Source of the DNA: Gemmatimonadota bacterium
Lineage (GTDB): Bacteria > Gemmatimonadota > Gemmatimonadetes > Gemmatimonadales > GWC2-71-9
Direction: 5' to 3'
Assembly (NCBI GenBank): GCA_022573095.1
Contig: JACZUR010000081.1
Coordinates: 1 to 8,758, forward strand
DNA length: 8,758 nucleotides
Every line of letters begins with the position of its first letter. Position 1 is the stretch's first letter. The notes beneath the pieces are model-generated. The model ran no database searches, had not been told where the DNA came from, and worked only from the letters and a program-made list of their open reading frames with translations. The translations under genes and the position numbers were made by a program. Below are positions 4,848 through 8,758 of the stretch, in pieces.

Positions 4848-7184
4848 TTACAGACGCAAGGGCTGGGTACCGTCTCCAATAAGGGCAGCTTCAACATTAA
4901 CGTTAAGAAATGTGGGGGTCGTACGCGCGTCTGGCGACGGCAGCTCAGCTGCGTCGGATCCCGGACTGCGTTGCAGATAGTCGTTGATCTTTCGTTCGAC
5001 ACCTACCTGTACTCCAGCCGACAGGAGATCGACGATCTTGTCGAGTTTCGCAAGTAGATTGTTGTTACGATCTCTTCCAGCCCGCGCGGCAGACTTCAAC
5101 GCTAACCGAGTGAGTTGAATCGTTCTGGAGTCGTCTGGTGACCGGCACGAGCTATAAACACGTTCCCGCAAAACTCGCCACAAAGCTGGCATCAACGTCG
5201 GCGGCGGACTCCCAGTTGAAACCTCGGCATCCATGAGCTCCAGCGTCCGTTCGAAGAGCAATTCAACGTCTTCCACAACACGATACGACGGCCCTTGCAA
5301 CATGAGAATTTCTCTTGTCGCGCCCGTATCCAGCAGCCACGTAACGGCAAAGACTGCCAGATCAGGTCCTCTCACGACCGAGTAGAGCGGTTTTGCGGTT
5401 TGGGGCTCGCCTCCGAGTGCTGCCAACTGTTCTCGCAGTTCCAAAGCTTTGTTAAACGATCTTGTCCTACCGACTCCGCTGAACGTTGGTGAACCGCTCA
5501 CCGCCTGGTGCCGTGCTTTACGCGAGATCCGCGACGCCAGACATAGGCGGCGTTCCAGGGCCTCCGGCGGTACAAACCAGTGAACTACGATGCCTTGATG
5601 AGTTGATCCGAGTCGCGCGATTCGGCCGACTCGTTGTTCGAGGCGGGCAGCCGTCCACGGTAGATCGAAGTTGATTATCGCGCTGGCGTCCTGAAGGTCT
5701 AGACCTTCGCTTACCAGATCGGTGGCGATGAGCGTGTCAATTTCTGTTGCTGAAGTGGGAGGTTGCGTTCGGCGCGAGTGCGGGGAGAAGAGATCCAGCA
5801 CTGCATCGAGAGCGATTCGTCCTGATGCGATCAATGCACCCTGTCCCGTAGCCACGGCACATCGGGTCCACCCCATGTGGCGTGCGAGATTCCGTGCTGT
5901 GTCCACAGCTGCGCAGAAGATGATTGTCTTTCCGGGATGGGAACGCAGAATCGAAACAACTCGGTTGGTCTTTGGACTGTCTGGATATTCTGCTAGCAGC
6001 ATCAGCTGTGTTATTCGTTGCAGCTCCGTTCGGACTTCAGCTGTTGAGAACTGCGCAGCTGTTCTTGCGTGCATGTCGAAGAGAAAATCGAGTTGCATGT
6101 CGCGGTCTTCAGAAAAGATCGCTCGTGCTTCCCGTCGCGTTAGATGCTGTCCCTTTTTCGCCGCTACGAGCGCGCGCAGTAGATAAGTTTCGTGCCGCCG
6201 AAGTGATACGATGAACGCACCGTGGGACGACGCGAGCCTGTAAAGCAGGTGTTGCCTGAGAAGGCTTCCTGGTTCTCCACCTTCGAAACACGGAAACTCG
6301 AGAGTGTCTGTGATTTGTAGGATGGCGTTGAGGAGAGCGGGCGGGACCGGAGGATCGTTTGCAACCCTCCCGTCGGTTATGGCCGGGAGAGAAGTTCGCA
6401 ACGAAACGATCGATCTCTGGGTGCGCGCGACTGTGAGTGGTAAAGTCGCTCTCAGCAGATTTCCCGGACGATCACGCGCCGCGCTTTCGAGTCCATCGAC
6501 TCCCAGCAGCGAGAGTGCCCTATCCGACATGAAGAGGCGCAGCAGGCTTGCGAGATCTTTCGGTGTGTTGATTACGGATGTGGCGGTTACGAGAAGGACT
6601 CGCGCTGAGCGGATATCTCGTGCCAGGCGATTGTATCGTATGGTTTCGGTGTTTCGAAACCTGTGGGCCTCGTCAACGATAACCAGATCGGTTGCGTCAA
6701 TGTTCTGGTCTCTGCTGAGACCCTCATGGGTCTTGATCTGAAGATCTACGCCGACGGCTGCAGCGGCGTTCTCCCACTGTAAGCGGAGTACGGCCGGTAC
6801 TACTGCAACGACACTCTTATACCGCGTTGCAACGGCGAGGGAAGTGTAGGTCTTTCCCAGGCCGACGGCGTCGGAGAGCAACGCCCCACCAAAGATATCC
6901 AAGCTTCCGGCGATTCTTCTTGCAGCTTCATGTTGATGGGGCATCAACCAAGCGGGAGTTCGCCACTTGGTCTTTGAGCAACCTCTGCAAGCATGAGCCA
7001 GAACGCCGCACAACTTTGACGGAACTGTGCGCTCCCCGAGCCCGATAAAGAGGCTCAGCGGTTCTCGAACAACCAGCAGGTACTCGGCGCTAACCGTCGG
7101 CGAGACTGCGGAGGGTCCTGCAAGCCCATGCCGGGAGCCGCAGTGCCTTGGCCGCTGTTGCGTCGATTTCGTCTTGGTCAACAT
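4848..7184 (-). CDS. SF2 (SNF2-like) DEAH-box helicase of a methyltransferase-linked, probable defence locus
   Basis: ATP-dependent DNA translocase or helicase. Visible motifs, numbered from the ATG at 7184: LMPHQ (80-84), Walker A DAVGLGKT (105-112), DEAH (171-174), TATS (200-203), KTIIFC (419-424), TDLVSEGLDLQ (488-498) and EQRVGRIARLG (516-526), so both RecA-like lobes look intact. A helical insertion (about 280-395) separates the lobes. The last 200 residues are helical, with no PD-(D/E)xK, HNH or PLD nuclease motif that I can see. Residues C59, H64, C66 and C69 could form a small zinc site. Start is uncertain: the ATG at 7184 lies within the methyltransferase gene, and the first 31 residues look like its out-of-frame shadow; the protein proper may begin near residue 32 from a rarer codon. 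Resembles helicases of DISARM- or type ISP-like systems in domain logic only. Confidence 0.88.
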   Translation of the reverse strand: MLTKTKSTQQRPRHCGSRHGLAGPSAVSPTVSAEYLLVVREPLSLFIGLGERTVPSKLCGVLAHACRGCSKTKWRTPAWLMPHQHEAARRIAGSLDIFGGALLSDAVGLGKTYTSLAVATRYKSVVAVVPAVLRLQWENAAAAVGVDLQIKTHEGLSRDQNIDATDLVIVDEAHRFRNTETIRYNRLARDIRSARVLLVTATSVINTPKDLASLLRLFMSDRALSLLGVDGLESAARDRPGNLLRATLPLTVARTQRSIVSLRTSLPAITDGRVANDPPVPPALLNAILQITDTLEFPCFEGGEPGSLLRQHLLYRLASSHGAFIVSLRRHETYLLRALVAAKKGQHLTRREARAIFSEDRDMQLDFLFDMHARTAAQFSTAEVRTELQRITQLMLLAEYPDSPKTNRVVSILRSHPGKTIIFCAAVDTARNLARHMGWTRCAVATGQGALIASGRIALDAVLDLFSPHSRRTQPPTSATEIDTLIATDLVSEGLDLQDASAIINFDLPWTAARLEQRVGRIARLGSTHQGIVVHWFVPPEALERRLCLASRISRKARHQAVSGSPTFSGVGRTRSFNKALELREQLAALGGEPQTAKPLYSVVRGPDLAVFAVTWLLDTGATREILMLQGPSYRVVEDVELLFERTLELMDAEVSTGSPPPTLMPALWRVLRERVYSSCRSPDDSRTIQLTRLALKSAARAGRDRNNNLLAKLDKIVDLLSAGVQVGVERKINDYLQRSPGSDAAELPSPDARTTPTFLNVNVEAALIGDGTQPLRL

Positions 7185-8758
7185 GGCTCTTGTGGGCGCG
7201 GAAGCTGAGATCCGCCAGCAACCTCAGTTGTTCCACGTCATCAGGTATGGGAATCGCACGAACCACGCGCGCGTTGACGCGTCGATACCCTCCGCGCGCC
7301 TCGTCTGCAATGGAACGGACTAGTGCCGCTACCCAGGTTGAGTTCATTAAGCAGGCGATCGCATGCAACACGTGCATATCGCTGTGCGTCATTGCGTAGC
7401 ACGTGTTAAGAGGGATGGGGCTCGTCGAGGTTCGCACTATCACGACCGATCTTGGTGTGCGTGAGATATCAGACCAAACAAGTAGATGAGGAGCTTCGGC
7501 TATGCGCGTTCGGAAAAGTTGCCAAAGAGGGCCTTTCTTGTAGTCCGATCGCGATGCCAGTTCTAGTCGGTGGCTAGCTACATGCCTCTCTGCCAGCGGT
7601 GGGAGCTTGCGTAGAAGAACGCCATTACAATCGTAGCCCCAGATCAAGACGCGCCCAGCGGCGCACCTAAACGGCGCAATGTCACGACCTCGGATCGCTG
7701 GTCGGGTGACTCTTGTCTCAACCGTAACCTTGCATTTCTCGATCTCGATCGTGCTTGTGGTACGTGACCTGCACACGAGTTCTCCTACGAAGACGCTATC
7801 GGCGCCAGTCTTGACCCCCAGCGAGCACCTTGCGATGCGAGCTAGAGGGGGTCCAGCCGCTCGCAAGCGATCGAGCGCCCGACGCTCCACGTCACCGAGC
7901 AGGACCCAGATCCCGTCTGCGGCCAGGCTTGCCTGATCGACCGAATACTTACGATTGAATCCAACAAGAGTTCGCGATCTGCTGGACGGTTTTACCTTTT
8001 GAGCTACGATGGCGAGCGGATACGTAGTCGCTCCGAACGACGTCGCCGCGCTGTCCGGTACTCGGTGCAGGTACCGGAGTGTAGTCTCCCGTACCATGTG
8101 GTGCCTTGCCTCATGGGCGTAATCTGCGGTTGCGATCTTGCTCGGCACCAACAGGCCCACAGCGCCACCAGGTGCTGTTAACTCGAGCGCACGCTGGAGA
8201 AATGCAACGGCGAGATCCGGTTGGTGAGAGTACCCGGGTGACGAACGGCTGCGCCACCAGGAAAACCGTTGCTGAAGCATCGACCGTTTCTCAGGAGAAA
8301 GACGCTCAGCGCGTACCCACGGAGGATTTCCGACAACCACATCGAAACCACCACGCTGCATCACTTGAGGTGCGTGAACCTCAAACGAAAAGAACGGCAA
8401 CCTTCCTTCATTTACCGCATCCAGAGACTTGTCGAGTTCTCTACAATGAGCGGTGAGCCGATGGTAAGCGAACTGTTGTTCACGCGTCAGCCCGGATCGG
8501 AAGCCGAACAGATCGCTACCGCCTGCTACAGCTTCTAGATCCGCTATGGCATATCGTACGTTCGACCTCGACTCTGTAAGTATCTGGCGCGCGATGCCGT
8601 GCTCGATCGTACGCAGTCTCGAGAGCGTGGCACTTCGCTCCGCACCTCGCGCGTCAAACAATCCCCTGCGGCAGAAGTGCAGTTCCCTGAGCGACCCTAA
8701 GGAGGGACGCCCGGTGAGATCAGCGGAGCCGAGTCCGCTGATCGGGTCGACCAGTGTA
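7090..8758 (-). CDS. N6-adenine DNA methyltransferase, Eco57I/type IIG-like, 5' end cut by right window edge
   Basis: The frame is open from 8757 to the TAG at 7092-7090 (555 residues); a TTG at 8661 is not the true start, because coding-like sequence continues to the edge. Motif IV is FDVVVGNPPWVRAE (NPPW at 8328-8317), which holds the catalytic Asn-Pro-Pro-aromatic of amino-methylating enzymes. AFLQRALELTAPGGAVGLLVPSK follows as motif VI and later strands. The C-terminal half looks like a target-recognition region of the Eco57I/TaqI kind: SLGVKTGADSVFVGE, RPAIRGRDIAPF, WSDISRTPR, PLNTCYAM and the end-part YRRVNARVVRAIPIP. The SAM-binding motif I (DPxCGSG) was not seen and should lie outside the window. 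Its stop overlaps the helicase frame, so the two are one transcription unit. Whether a nuclease is fused at the missing N-terminus is unknown. Confidence 0.9.
   Translation of the reverse strand, partial: TLVDPISGLGSADLTGRPSLGSLRELHFCRRGLFDARGAERSATLSRLRTIEHGIARQILTESRSNVRYAIADLEAVAGGSDLFGFRSGLTREQQFAYHRLTAHCRELDKSLDAVNEGRLPFFSFEVHAPQVMQRGGFDVVVGNPPWVRAERLSPEKRSMLQQRFSWWRSRSSPGYSHQPDLAVAFLQRALELTAPGGAVGLLVPSKIATADYAHEARHHMVRETTLRYLHRVPDSAATSFGATTYPLAIVAQKVKPSSRSRTLVGFNRKYSVDQASLAADGIWVLLGDVERRALDRLRAAGPPLARIARCSLGVKTGADSVFVGELVCRSRTTSTIEIEKCKVTVETRVTRPAIRGRDIAPFRCAAGRVLIWGYDCNGVLLRKLPPLAERHVASHRLELASRSDYKKGPLWQLFRTRIAEAPHLLVWSDISRTPRSVVIVRTSTSPIPLNTCYAMTHSDMHVLHAIACLMNSTWVAALVRSIADEARGGYRRVNARVVRAIPIPDDVEQLRLLADLSFRAHKSHVDQDEIDATAAKALRLPAWACRTLRSLADG

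Noticed and set aside
5722..6741. Plus-strand open frames of 145-154 codons opposite the helicase
   Set aside because: Antisense of intact helicase motifs, with no recognisable domain and no ribosome binding site.
1..8758. tRNA, rRNA, CRISPR array, transposase or attachment site
   Set aside because: Nearly every base lies in minus-strand coding frames or the two short gaps described; no matching repeats or RNA folds were seen.

Overview
All genes in this 8.76 kb window lie on the minus strand, so transcription runs from high to low coordinates. Three blocks follow one another. The DNA has intermediate to fairly high GC. The split or fused ImuB domains and the form of DnaE2 point to a bacterium of the Chloroflexota/Actinobacteria side of the tree, with Chloroflexota (a SAR202- or Thermomicrobia-like lineage) as my best guess. 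That placement is inference and was not measured.

Block 1 (8758 to 4848) is a DNA methyltransferase gene cut by the right edge, followed by an SF2/SNF2-like helicase gene whose reading frame overlaps the methyltransferase end by up to 95 nt. The methyltransferase carries the N6-adenine motif NPPW and an Eco57I/TaqI-like target-recognition half. The pair looks like part of a restriction-modification or phage-defence locus. No nuclease is visible in the window, so the system cannot be named from what is here.

Block 2 (4732 to 2858) is a housekeeping-type operon: a two-repeat Na+/phosphate cotransporter (NptA family) and a PhoU-domain protein 18 bp later, closed by a clear rho-independent terminator at 2826-2801.

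Block 3 (about 2760 to 1 and beyond) is a mutagenic translesion-synthesis operon. A promoter with a striking 40-bp, four-half-site dyad over its -10 element drives a 52-residue zinc-ribbon protein. This is followed by ImuB (a catalytically dead Y-family polymerase relative, interrupted by a -1 frameshift at an A6 run), a small ORF homologous to the C-terminal domain of actinobacterial ImuB, and DnaE2/ImuC (PHP domain and start of the polymerase region, cut by the left edge). No imuA/recA-like gene is present between the promoter and imuB; the zinc-ribbon gene takes its place.

There is no stretch over 300 bp without a gene. The two real intergenic gaps (2702-2857 and 4733-4847) hold the terminator, the operator/promoter and a weaker candidate promoter. 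I saw no tRNA, rRNA, CRISPR array, insertion sequence or long repeat.
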